64,000 nt of DNA from Castanea sativa (lineage: Eukaryota; Streptophyta; Magnoliopsida; Fagales; Fagaceae), in contig NC_134021.1 of the NCBI RefSeq assembly GCF_040712315.1, positions 45,261,501 to 45,325,500 on the forward strand, in the 5' to 3' direction. Shown here piece after piece: positions 22,263 through 33,420 of this stretch. The position numbers and the translations under genes are program-made. The notes under the pieces were generated by a model. It saw only the letters and a list, made by a program, of their open reading frames with translations, searched no databases and was not told where the DNA came from. Positions within the stretch are counted from its first letter, which is position 1, and every line of letters begins with the position of its first letter.

Positions 22263-22695
22263 CAAAAATATAATTTTATCCTTATTTTTAATAGAGGTAG
22301 ATAACTAGAAATAAACAGAGCTTAACTCAAGTCGGTAAAATACTAATTTTTAAACTACAGGTAGGCAAAGTGTATTTCAAGCAAACCACAAGTAGCCAAA
22401 GTTTAATTTTCCCTTTCCAAAATATATATGCAACAATGCATTATCCTGTTATGCATTCCAAAACTAATTATAACTTACCAATCATGATAAGAATATTACC
22501 ACTTTTTACTACTATGACTTTACATATTCTTTAACATTTTTTTTTTTTTTTGAGAAACACATATTCTTAAACCTAAATGTAACTTATGATAGAAAATTCA
22601 TGGAATACAAACAACTTAGGCAAAAACACCATTTATTTATTTTTAATTTATACCAATGTAATTTGATGGTGAATTTGACAAAATTCACCTTAAAA

Positions 22696-22703
<8 letters not shown>

Positions 22704-22735
<32 letters not shown>
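22704..22735 (+). repeat. (TA)n microsatellite
   Basis: An uninterrupted AT dinucleotide run of about 32 bases. The Tyr-Ile ORF on the other strand is its by-product. Confidence 0.9.
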
Positions 22736-22740
<5 letters not shown>

Positions 22741-22914
22741 AGAGTTGTAGTCGTTGTCAAAAACAAGTTTGTAACTAAACTTTATTCCTGATTAAATTCA
22801 TGATAAATTTAACATTAATGTGAGAGAAATGAGTATCACGTTACAGCACTTCACACATGCCTGATAGTTTTCCTGGAGACATAAGCCTAGTTGTAAAATA
22901 ATGTTCTATTGAAA

Positions 22915-23035
22915 TTAGTGCTATTATTCTTTAATCTACATTTCTTGCCTTTGACATGGTTTGGACCATGTCTATTCAAGTAATGGAGAAATCCCATAAC
23001 TGATGAAACGCTATACTTCTATATGTAAATGATAA
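22915..23035 (-). pseudogene. Relic of a B-type LRK10L ectodomain exon
   Basis: On the minus strand this piece aligns with B exon 1 at about 44160-44310. Shared landmarks are GTGCTATTATTCTT, AATCTACATTTCTTGCCTTT and TGAAACGCTATAC. It corresponds to the end of the ectodomain (the KCRFKNNST region). The frame is broken and no flanking exons remain. Confidence 0.72.
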
Positions 23036-23527
23036 TATGAAAATTTGATCGTTTGATGTTTTCAGCATACTTAGAGGTGCCAACCAATTAAACCACAAAA
23101 TTCTTGACAAATTTTCAAAATCAAGACTTACGTGCTTATGTTGATAACTTGTTTTATGTGATAGTGATACTACAAAAATTCAAAGATCACATAAAAAAAT
23201 CATAACTTTTGTTCATGTGAGTTATGGAGAAAAAGTGATAAATTCATGTGAAAGTGACAGACGATTAATTAATCTATCATGTACAATAATTGTGATAAAA
23301 GTTACGATTTTTTATGTAGTACTAGAACTACTCATGATAAGTGCCCATTGTTCGCGAAACTTATTTTTGGTTAATTTTCTTACTATGCATGAAAACAAGA
23401 AAACTCTTCTTCTTCTTTTTTTTCCTCTAATTACTTTCCTAAATTTTATTTTACTACTATTTTATTGGTGATACTTTGTCTACAAATTGTGCTAATTGTA
23501 CCAGATAAAAAATTTCACTCTCTCATA

Positions 23528-25605
23528 ATGGTGAGAGGATTACCCTTCACTGCAGGACACACAATCCTTATTGTTCTTGTATTAGTCCATAAAGTTTGCA
23601 ATACTTAGAATGATATTCATCAATGAGCCCCTTCTTCCTGTGGCATTATCCAGAACATAAACTATCTATTTTGTGTGATTGAAGATTGATCCAAAAACCT
23701 GCAATGACCTAACACTACAAAAAATGGGGTCTATAGCCGCGTTTCAAAAACGCAGCTATAGACCCCAAAAACGCTGCTATAGGCTATAGCCGCGTTTTCT
23801 AGAGCCACGTTTACAACTCAGGCCTAAGCAGCGCAGCAACAGCCCCTGCGGGTCTGTAGCCGCGTTTTTAACCACGACTATAGGCATCGAGTCTATAGCC
23901 GCATTTTTAAAAAACGCAGCTATAGACCCACTTTGAGCTGCGTTTATAACCGCCGCTATAAGTTTTATTAAAAACAAAAAAAAAATTCTGGGTTTTTTTT
24001 TTCCCCAAAAAATTCAAAATTCAAACAAAAAAAATTCAAAATTAATCACAAACCCAGAAAATCCAAAATCAAATACAAACCCAAAAAATCAAAATCATAC
24101 ACAACATACCCACAATACAAACACACCCAGAAAATTCAAAATCAAACACAATATACTCATAATACAAACATAATATGCTCCAAAATATAATAACACAAAC
24201 CCATGAATCTCCTCTCATTCAACAAAACCAACCCAAAGCTAACACTAAATCCATTCAAGGAACACAAAAGCATAAGCCCAAAAACAGAAAAGAACAAGTT
24301 CAAGAACACAAACCCATTTAAATATAAGCACAATAGCACAAATTCAAGCACATATCCAAAAATTTCAAAATAAAATAATTCCACCAATGTAAAACCCATA
24401 CATATAAACACATAAATATTACTCCCAATGCTCATAAAGCTTAGATAAAAAAAATAGAAAATAAAAAAATAAATAAAAAAAAAGCTCTTGCAAAAGTATA
24501 ATACCCATAAGAAGATTAGAAATTTTTTTACCTCAAATAGTAGAGATGAGTGAATCTTAGCTTCTCCAATGAAGGTTTCCGGTCATCCTTGCCAAAAAAA
24601 TGAAAAGAATCCATTGTGTTGTGTTGAGAGAAAAAGAAAAGAATGGTTGTGTTGAGAGAAAAAGAAAAGAAAAGAAGAACACCGGGCATAGAAAAGAAAA
24701 GATGAGATATTTTGAATTGAGTGGTAGAGAGAAAATGGGGTAGGTGGGGGGTCAAGTCATCACTTTTTATTTTTTAAAAGGTAGACCTATAGTCGCGTTT
24801 TTAAAAACGCGGCTATACGTCCTACTTTGTTAGAAAATATAATATTTTATTCGGCTACATATCTCAGCGTAGTGCAGTTTTGTTTTTTGTGTTACCTATA
24901 GGTCCTCCCTTAAAAAATATATTTTAGCCCGCTCAAATCTCATGCTAAATGTGTATTTCCACTGTTACCTATAGCCGCGTTTTCCTATAGCCGCGTTTCT
25001 AAAAACGCGGCTATAGCCCTACGTTTAAAAAAATATATTCGTCATTTTGTGTTTTATGTTATGTCTATAACCGCGTTTCTAGGAAACGCAGCTATAGCCC
25101 CACCTTTATAAAATAATATTTATTGGGCTGTATATGCCATTGGCTAGACCTATGGCCATGTTTTCAGAAACGCGGCTATAGGGCCTTAAAAAAAACGCAG
25201 CTAGAGAGACATACAAACACAGCTATAGACCTTACCTAGAGCTGCGTTTTTTAAAACGGGGCTATAGGTTATGTCTGAAGCTACGTTTTATAAAAAACGC
25301 GGCTAGAGGTTAGGTCTATTGCCGCGTTTCCTAGAAACGCGGCTATAGGTTTGGTCTATAGCCGCGTTTCTTGAAAACGCGGCTATAGGTCAGGTATAGC
25401 CACGTTATTTTTTAAACGCGGCTACAGCCTGCGTTTTTTGTAGTGTAAGGTACAACCTGTCATGTGAGAACAATCATACGGTGTTACACTTATATATATG
25501 TGGAAAATACCACGTACAGGAAATCAATTACAATAACAATTAACAAAACAATCCGAGTGGGGGACTTACTACTCAGGTATACAGGAGGACAATTACTTGC
25601 ATCGC
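23528..25605 (+). pseudogene. Decayed A-type LRK10L ectodomain exon split by a CACTA element
   Basis: 23528-23712 aligns with the start of exon 1 of A and A': ATGGTGAGAGGATTACC for the start region, then TTCTTCCTGTGGC and TGATCCAAAAACCTGC. 25449-25605 continues the alignment (GTGAGAACAATCATACGG, GGAAATCAATTACA, ACTCAGGTATACAG). Between them lies a complete CACTA element. The reading frame has stops and indels (for example an early TAG after the signal peptide region), so it cannot encode a receptor. It shows that the LRK10L family once reached farther left. Confidence 0.85.
23713..25445. mobile_element. Non-autonomous CACTA (En/Spm) transposon, 1733 bp
   Basis: Terminal inverted repeats CACTACAAAAAA...TTTTTTGTAGTG, with a 3-bp target duplication TAA (23710-23712 and 25446-25448). 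Subterminal regions are packed with copies of CTATAGCCGCGTTT facing AAACGCGGCTATAG in both orientations, many forming perfect hairpins. The middle (24000-24700) is AT-rich without transposase, so mobility would depend on an enzyme supplied in trans. It sits in a decayed LRK10L exon. Family assignment is firm from termini and target size. Confidence 0.93.
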
Positions 25606-27795
25606 TATTGTGACTATCAAATTATCACCAAATAAATATGTGGCATTCTTTCATTTTAGTTATCAGGCAATTGTCAATATAGCGGATTGGACACAACAAT
25701 TGGTATATCATGTTTCTGCTGCATGTAGGGAAACCTCACAATATATACATGGTAAGATCATTTTCCTAACAACTTAAACTATGTGCTATTGATCAACTTC
25801 ATATATGGAAATGATTGTCAAAATCCCAATTTAGATCCTACGATCCTACGATTTAACAATCACACCTACTCAAAACGATCTAGATCTTTCAAGGATCTTT
25901 GTGATTGTTCAAGATCGATAGGATCGTACGATTCTAATGATCCTAAATGATCCTGGTTTCTTGTAATCTTCTTTAACTTGACAGAAAGCACAGTTAGACC
26001 TAAATGAAATATAACATCCTAATAAACCAATTTTTTCTATTTCAATGTAGAGAGATAGAGTGTCAGTTGGATCAAAATAAAAAATAACATCTCAAAGTGT
26101 CACGTTTTGAGATTTTTGGTCTCTTTAAATGATACTTACAAGTAGATGTAGTGATATTTACATCAAGTAGATGTAGTGATATTTACATCAAATAGATGCA
26201 ATTTTTTTTTTTTTTTTATGAATGAATGTATAATTTATATGATTATTTAACATACTAATATGTTTTTTTTGTTTTTTTTTTTCAAATAATGTAGGATCTT
26301 ATGATCCCACATACCTTCCACAATCATATATAGGATCCAAATTTTGACAACTCATAGTTCCCTCCCCCCCTTCCCCCCCCCCCCCCCCCCACAAAATAAA
26401 GAAGAAAAAAAAGCTTCAAATATTGGAGGCTACATAGGATGTGCACGGTAAAACTTAACAAATGCGTCATAAGATAATTATGCAAAATAATAGTATTTCT
26501 TTACTAGTAATTATTTAAATTGACATTTAGAAATTATTTAGGAATGAATTATTTTTTATAATATTGTGTTTTAGAAATAGAATTTTAAATGTTTAAATTA
26601 TGTTTTCAAAACAAGATTTAATTTAAATTTCAACCAAGTTGGCATAAATCGTGTTTTGAAAACACGATTTTACGTACTAAAATCATGAAAGCAAACACAA
26701 TTTTAAAAAAAAATGCTACATCTATAAATAACTTCAAAATAATAAATCAATTTAAAAAGATGGAGTATTATTTACAAATTTTGCAAGAAAATTCCATTTC
26801 GTTTGCCTCCATCATTTCTTTCTCACCACAACATGTACAATTTGTAACCCTTAAGATCATGTCCTCACTCACTCACTTTTTCTTTTCTTTTTTATCACCA
26901 GTAAAACTTAGGATATTAATAACTAGTATTATCTATGCCTATTTAATTTAACTATATATATATATATATATAAATAAAATAAACTAAAAGGCAGCTTTGT
27001 AGCTCAGGATTTATTTTTCCCTATCTGCTGTAACTATCAAATTATCAAAATTAAAACATTAAAAAAAAAGTTAAAAAAAAATTAACTTTAAGGAAAACGC
27101 TAAAGTTAAAAACTTTTTTTTTTTTTTAAGTTTACAAACTGATAATGTGATGATTGGTTATTCGAAAGTAAAAAATAAAAATTAAAAAAATGGTCATTGG
27201 TGGACCAAATGAGAAAGAGTAAGAATCTGTTCCATCAATAGCTAGTTTGTTTTCTCAAAAAAAAAAAAAAAAAAAAAAAAAGAAGAAGAAGAAGAAGAAG
27301 AAGAAGAAGAAGAAGCTAGTTTGTTCAAAATGTTATTAAAAGAACAGAAAATGCTAACAAATACGCTTAGAGCATTGATTAATAATCTATTTAAAAAAAG
27401 TTTTTATGAAAAAAGAAAAAAAAACAATTAATGTTTTGACAGTTTTTTTCATTTCCCATTAAAGTAGTGTCAAAACTTTTTTAAAATCAATTGTTAACCA
27501 ATACTCTTCGTTAGCATAACTCTAAAAAAATTAATTTGTGCCAAAATGTAAAAGAAAATTGTTTAGCAACTGTCCAAATCCAATAATTCAACAAGATGAC
27601 GTACTAACGGAAGATATTTTGGTTGTGATATTGATGTTATTGATAATGTTCCGCCACCACCACAAACTTGCGTTTCATCTTATATATCTTTCAGTAGAAA
27701 ATTCTACATTTTACTTTTTCTATACACACAAAGAAGTTTTTATTATGTTTGTCTATGCTAGTTTGTACTAGCAGAAAAAATCCTCTCTACGATCA
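25606..27795. other. Intergenic stretch upstream of LRK A
   Basis: Contains a possible terminal-inverted-repeat element (25815-26350), a C-run (about 26364-26391), a poly-A run followed by (GAA)n (about 27256-27315) and an AT run near 26952. About 27536-27720 is homologous to 46100-46280 upstream of the exon-1 relic and A', so it is conserved upstream flank of the A unit. A short frame there (FGCDIDVIDNVP) is shared by both but not identified. Confidence 0.55.
25815..26350. mobile_element. Candidate non-autonomous element with GATCC-rich ends
   Basis: Ends TTGTCAAAATCCCAATTTAG and GGATCCAAATTTTGACAA are imperfect inverted repeats. GATCCTA/TAGGATC motifs recur near both ends. It contains a 25-bp tandem repeat (about 26137-26195, AGATGTAGTGATATTTACAT). 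No target duplication is identified, so the boundaries are tentative. Confidence 0.45.
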
Positions 27796-28589
27796 ATGGC
27801 AAGAGGATTAACGTTGAGTGCAGGACTCACTGGCCTTTATTGCTCTTGTTCTAGTCCATGAAACTTATTGTACTGCTACTGCAAATGTTACTGATCAATG
27901 TACCCCTTCTTTCTGTGGCAATATCAACATAAGCTATCCGTTTCGATTGATGACTGATCCTAAAAACTGTAGTGACTCAAGGTATGAACTGTGGTGTGAG
28001 AAGAATCATACGGCCGTGCTATCCATATTTGGAGGAAAATACTACGTAAAGGAAATCAATTACAGTACGTACAGATTCCGGATTGTGGACTCGGGTATAC
28101 AGAATGAAAATTACTTCTCCTCCCCAAAGTATTCTTTATATCGATTAATGCAATATTATTATGCACTGAACGATCTGTCGCTTTGGCTGCCTGATGGCAA
28201 CAGCTACCTAAATCGGATTATGATTTTCATTAGTTGTGAAAAACCAGTGAATACTCCACTCTATTTGAATACTTCTCCTTGCATTTACAATGGAGAGTAT
28301 TCTTCCGACTCTTCAATTTCTCATTCCAAGAGGTATAAATATGTTACAATTAGAGAAGTAATATCGATGAAAGATGTGAAGGACTCGTGCAAAGTAGAGC
28401 AGATGGTTATGACATCGTGGCCGCCACAAAATGATAATCCAAATATTTCCTGTACAGAAGTCCACAATCAATTGGCATATGGTTTTCGGCTTTCATGGCA
28501 CCCATTGATTTGTGAAAGAACTTGCGAAAGACTGCGCTTTTGCAGAATCGATGAATTGAAGGGTGTTCAATGTGGCGGCGGCAAGACAG

Positions 28590-30427
28590 GTGGGTAAAAA
28601 AAGCGAGGAAGGGCATGACACTACTTTCCATTCTCTAATTAAATATGTTGACCATTATATTTATATTCATCTCCTCTTACATATTTCTTTCTTTTCTACC
28701 CGAGTTTTGTTGCAGTTCTGATCCTGTCACTAACAATTCATGTATTAGTTCAATATATTGAACTTCTTGGTGATGTTATTGAAATTTACTAGATTTAATT
28801 GTAAGGCAAATGCTCATGTCATTCTTTTCTTTGTCAAAAATGCAGGATTGGGCCTGTTGGTTGAAAGAATATATTATATCTTGATGGGTGAGGTTTCTAT
28901 CTCAAAAAGGTTGTTTGAAGGATAATATAGAATCGAGTATGAAATAGAACTGTCTGAGTAATTGTACCTGATGATGACATACCATGTATTTGGGCAATAA
29001 TTGGATGATATCACAATCTTTTAAGCTTGAGGAAATGAAAGTAAAAATGATCGAATTTTTTAAAGATACCCCATCAATGTAAAAGACATGCTAGAAAATA
29101 TTTATTGGAGTTTCAGCATAATGACTAAATTAATTTTAAGGTTCCAAATGCTGATGTTATTCTTTTCTTTGTCAAAAATGCAGGATGGTTATTGCAACTA
29201 ATTTATTTTTTCAAAGGTGAGGTTTTTTTCTCATCATAGTCGTTTCCAAGATGCTAAGTAATATAGAATGGAAAATTAAATAGAAATGCATGAGTAAATT
29301 GTGCCTGATCTGATAATGAGACAAGTAAAGGAAAAACCATGTACGTGGAAAATTGTTTGATCGAATTTCCTAAGAAGATAGCTTTTTGGTGCATTCTCCA
29401 TCCATTCCAATGTAAAAGACATGCTAAGTAATATTTGTTGTAGTTTTTGTATAATGACAAAACTAATTGCAAAGCTCCAAAACGCTGATGTTATAATTAT
29501 TCTCTTCTTTGTGAAATGCAGTAAGGTGGACACCTGTGAATTATTTCTACAGCTACAAAAGTGAGTTTTCTTTCTCAGAAAAGTTGTTTGAGGGACAATG
29601 ATAATACATAATGAAAAATGAAATACAATTGCATTAAGTAATTGTTGTTGGTGTATAATAGTGATAGGTGATCGATCACATCATAATATGGTGCAACCTC
29701 ACTTATATAATGACCCTCACTTATATAATGACCCCCACTTATATAATGACCCCCACTTAGGGTTGGTGTTGCTTCACCAACCTACAATAGAGAATTAATT
29801 AAGTGTTAATGCTAGTTATTTACTGAAGAATCGTGTCTCTTAGATAAGATACAACTCTTGGTAAATAGACATATCTTTTCCCAAGAGGTATAAAAGAGTT
29901 TATAAAAACTGGGACTCCTCATTCATTGTTATGTTAGATTTTATTCTTTTTCTGTGATGATTCCCTCCCTAATAGGGTTATCATCCACTCTATAGGACCA
30001 ATTGTGTCTGATGTGAAGATGACACTAGTAGAGGAATAACCACTCTATAGGACCAATTATCGAATTTCTTAAGAAATTAGGGTTGTTTGGTTGTTAGAGC
30101 ATTCATATCAGTTAACGTATAATAGCATAATGGTTAATTTTGCACATCCAACTCCTAAACTCTCCCACATCAGTCCATGAACACTTGCACAAACTTATAT
30201 TATTACTATAGTAACCGTGTAAATATTCACAGATACTATTTACATGCAAATATATAGAGAGAGAGAGAGTGAGAGTACTAAAAAATTGATAAAGAAATAA
30301 TATGTTAATGAAATGTAATGTAAAATAAATAATTTGATGTATGTGTTTTTGAAAAATAATTGTGTAAAATAGAAAAAAATAGGTTTTTATGTTAAAATAG
30401 ACAGAATTTTTTTGTACGGCTTGATAC
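28590..30427. repeat. Tandem exon-intron modules in LRK A
   Basis: Three modules of about 300-350 bp, each with a T-rich tract ending in TGCAG, a microexon, a donor GTGAG, then a stretch resembling TTGTTTGAAGGATAATATAGAA and GAGTAATTGTACCTGATG. Microexon lengths are 42, 33 and 39 nt. The same array is in A'. It also contains an 18-bp tandem repeat (29697-29759) that is absent from A'. Confidence 0.75.
29697..29759 (+). repeat. 18-bp tandem repeat, about 3.5 copies
   Basis: The unit CCTCACTTATATAATGAC is repeated, with the third copy reading CCCC at its start and a partial fourth. It is missing from the corresponding A' intron. Confidence 0.9.
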
Positions 30428-31213
30428 TGTGGGGAGTTAAAAGACCTGGGTAGGTATTTGGGTCTTTGGGCTCTGTTAAGAAGGGTCAGTTCGTTCTTGA
30501 CTAAAGGCCTTCAGGACTGCAAGTTGGCCCTCAAGCCGAGGGTCCGAGGATTCATCCAAGAAGAATCTCTCCTCGGACAAACCCGTGATGGTTTGGAGAT
30601 TCGCTAGAAAGATCAAGGCAGAGTTCTGAAAAAACTGTAGGTTAAAGAGGGGATCCAAGAACCCTCTGGACGCACCAGTGTGAGAGAAATATCTCAAAAA
30701 AAAGCTGCTACCTCCACATTAAAGACCCTGCACCTACCTCCCTGACCGCATTAATGGGGAAGTGACCCCTGAACAGTAGAATTGAACCTTCTGGCTATTA
30801 TTTAAAGATTTCAAGAAGGTGGTGGAAGGGGATTGGAGGTGACGCGTGGACAAAGGAAAAAGAAGAAGTATTTAAGAAGAGAAGAGAGCAAAGAGAGAGG
30901 GAGAAAGCAAAAGAAGGACCAAGAACTATAACCTTTAAGAGAGAAAGAGAGATAATAGAGAAATTGTCCTCGGCTTACATCCGAGGAGGTTCATTTGTTA
31001 TAATCATTTGTTGTTAGCAAATACTGTAACACTTAAGCCTATTTTTCAAGTATCCACCACCCCTACAGCTAGATTTCAAATCCACACTCTACAAATTTTA
31101 TTGTTTAAGGCTCATTGGGCCTGAGCCCACTTTGTCTTTGGGTCCAGGTGCAATTGTACACTTACAATTGGCGCCATCTGTGGGAATCTAGCGTGGAAAG
31201 GAGTTGGAATATC

Positions 31214-31708
31214 ATGGCAGCCTTAGGCTCACACCATGCAGAATCTCAAGGATGGCAACCTGAGGACCTTTTCGAGCGTCTGGAGCACCGGAGGGATCGA
31301 GAGGTTAGCGTCCACACCGAGCATCCTATTGCGAGTCATACTCACGGTGGCAGCAGTACCACCCATGAAGATGGTGCTAAAGCCATGCTGAAGGAGATTA
31401 GTCATCTTAAAAGGAAGCTACGCCGCGTTAGAAGGAGGCGTTCGCCATCCTCATCTAGTTCTTCTTTAGGGAGATCCTGGGGAGGCAGTTATAGTTCAAG
31501 GTCACCAACTGAGAGGAGAGTCTTTCGTTTTCTGCTAAGGCCTGGCCTAGGGACTTCTCAGTCTCTAGACGAATTTCCAGCTCCATTCCGGCCTTCTTCC
31601 GAGAGTCCTCCACGAACTTCTCGGCAGCGAAAACCTCTTGGATGGCTTGTGACAAAGTTTCAAGGGGTTAAACGCAACAAAACATTTACAAATAGCCAGA
31701 TATTTTAA
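31214..31708 (+). pseudogene. gag N-terminal remnant of the LTR element
   Basis: The ATG at 31214 lies 48 bp past the 5' LTR. The frame encodes a charged gag-like leader with KEISHLKRKLRRVRRRRSP followed by Ser-rich sequence, a pattern typical of plant gypsy gag starts. After about 31500 the frame runs into the antisense of another coding region, so the last 70 or so codons are not gag. This is the footprint of an internal deletion. Confidence 0.7.
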
Positions 31709-33420
31709 AGAGCCAAGCATACATACAGAGGAAAACTTACCAATGCTAAGTCCCTTTTCAAAGAAAAGAACAGCTGAGGCTGGCTCATTTTTTCCAAGGC
31801 TTCCATATCCTTGGGCAGCAGAAGGGGACGTTCCAACGCATCGGCCAGGTGAAGGGCATGGCCTTGTTGGAACGCCCTGATGTTGGACTGGAGGGGAATT
31901 GGTGCTCTATCCAGTCTTAGCACGGGAGACCATATAGCCGGTGCTTGGCGCACTTCGGCCATGTCTCTAATCTCCCCGCTCTCAACTGAACGGGCACGTC
32001 CTTTACCCTTGTCCAGCTTCTGCTGCTGAGCTGGCTGTGGCTGCTGTTTTAGCTTCTTTTGTTTTTCGCCACCAGCCTCCTCGGCCTCGCCCTTTCTATT
32101 CTTCTTGGGCTCCTCGACGGGAGGCTTAGGATCAGCTAGGGGAGGAGGTGGTGGCAAGGACGGGGGAACTTGAGACCCCCCCGCTCCTTTCTGGGCGACT
32201 TTCTCGCCTCTCTTATTTAGAAGGCCTTTAAGCTTGTCCATGTCTTCGTCCTCGAAACTGTCGTCGGGACGAGCAATCACTAAACCTGGAATCCCAGAGG
32301 CCTCGGCGGACTTTTCTTCCTCGTCAGAAAGGACGACAAACTGGTTTCCTTAAGGTTTTACGACGTCCTCGAGCTGAAACTGGTCTATCTCCTCATCCAA
32401 TGTGTGAGACGAGGACACCTGCTCCTCTGGGACAACGGTTGCCTGAGAGTGCGTTGAGAGAGGAATCGCCAAAATGGGTCACGCGTACAGGATGGTGTTG
32501 AGGTCGTCAGGGATATCGTGGTCGGCAAGGAAGTTAGGCCTCGCTACGTTTATCCTCCTGCGCCTCCTGTCCCCCGTGATGATCGCGTTCTCTATCTCCT
32601 GGAAATCCGAGGATATAGGGTCGTACCCTAGTATTAGGTGAGCCGCTCTAAGTTGCAAGTCTTCACTCACGAAAACTTCTGAGCGAAGTACGCGGTTTAA
32701 GTCAGCGACATTGCAGTGGCTCAGGTGTGGACGAACGTGCTGTTTGTCAGCGAAAAAGACACCCAAAAAGGCAAATGTGGTCAAATTTTCAATGCATGTG
32801 ACAAATCGGAGTTAGACAAGTTGTGAAAGTAAATAAACATTCAAGGAGTTTGAGATGGAATCACAGGGTTGGGAAATTAGATCCTAAGGAGTCACACCTG
32901 GATCTCCCCAGACGACTGGGCAGTGAGAGCCGTCGTGCCAGTTGCCTGAGGCGATGAGGTAGTCGTCCTTCATGCCTTTATTAGACTTGGGCAGACAAGA
33001 GATTAATCTAACTACACTAAACCTGGATTTGATGTAATAGCCTACGCTTTTAAGCTTGTGGCATTCGTACATGAAGACAACGTCATGCTAAGTAAGGTTC
33101 AAGCCCATCTGCTCATTTAGAGCGTCGACACTTCCTAAGACCCTAAATACATTGGGTGCGCACTGGTCAAGGCACAACCTGTGGTTGCAAAGGTATGCCC
33201 TAGTTACGCTTCTCATGGGGAGGGTCATCCCACCTTCTATGAAGGCAATCATAGGGATGATGACCTCTCCCGTCTTCTTAGAACTACCTACGGCTTCCGC
33301 CGGACAATATTTCAGGCCTACGTCGCTGGGAATCTGGTATTTGGCCCTAAAGCCTTCCATCCTAGTGGTGGTGTCAACTAAACACTTAAATCTACCCATC
33401 CATGAGAAAGGGAAGGTCAA
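31455..33420 (-). pseudogene. Antisense ORF of the LTR element (gypsy-type transposon family, PF04195-like)
   Basis: Minus-strand coding blocks in order: 33420-33088 continuing in the same frame through a TAG to 32884; 32784-32479; 32280-31705; 31655-31455. The first block has features of the 'putative gypsy type transposon' domain (IPMIAFIEGG, LCLDQCAPNVFRVL, then YECHKLKSVGYYIKSR). The third is a Pro- and Lys-rich linker (PPSLPPPPPLADPKPP). The last is a coiled-coil-like segment (AAEKFVEDSRKKAGMELEIR). At least one nonsense codon and missing joins make it non-functional here. Function in intact elements is unknown. Confidence 0.72.

Noticed and set aside
23777..23977. Minus-strand ORF in the CACTA element
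   Set aside because: It is produced by the repeated hairpin units (AAVIN/AAIDS-type repeats) and has no transposase similarity.
23713..25445. Regularly repeated palindromes resembling a CRISPR array
   Set aside because: Units vary in spacing and orientation and sit inside a bounded CACTA transposon in plant DNA.
28407..28631. Minus-strand ORFs over LRK exon 1 (also 47969-48190)
   Set aside because: Shadows of the ectodomain exon. They recur in both paralogues only because the sense strand is conserved.
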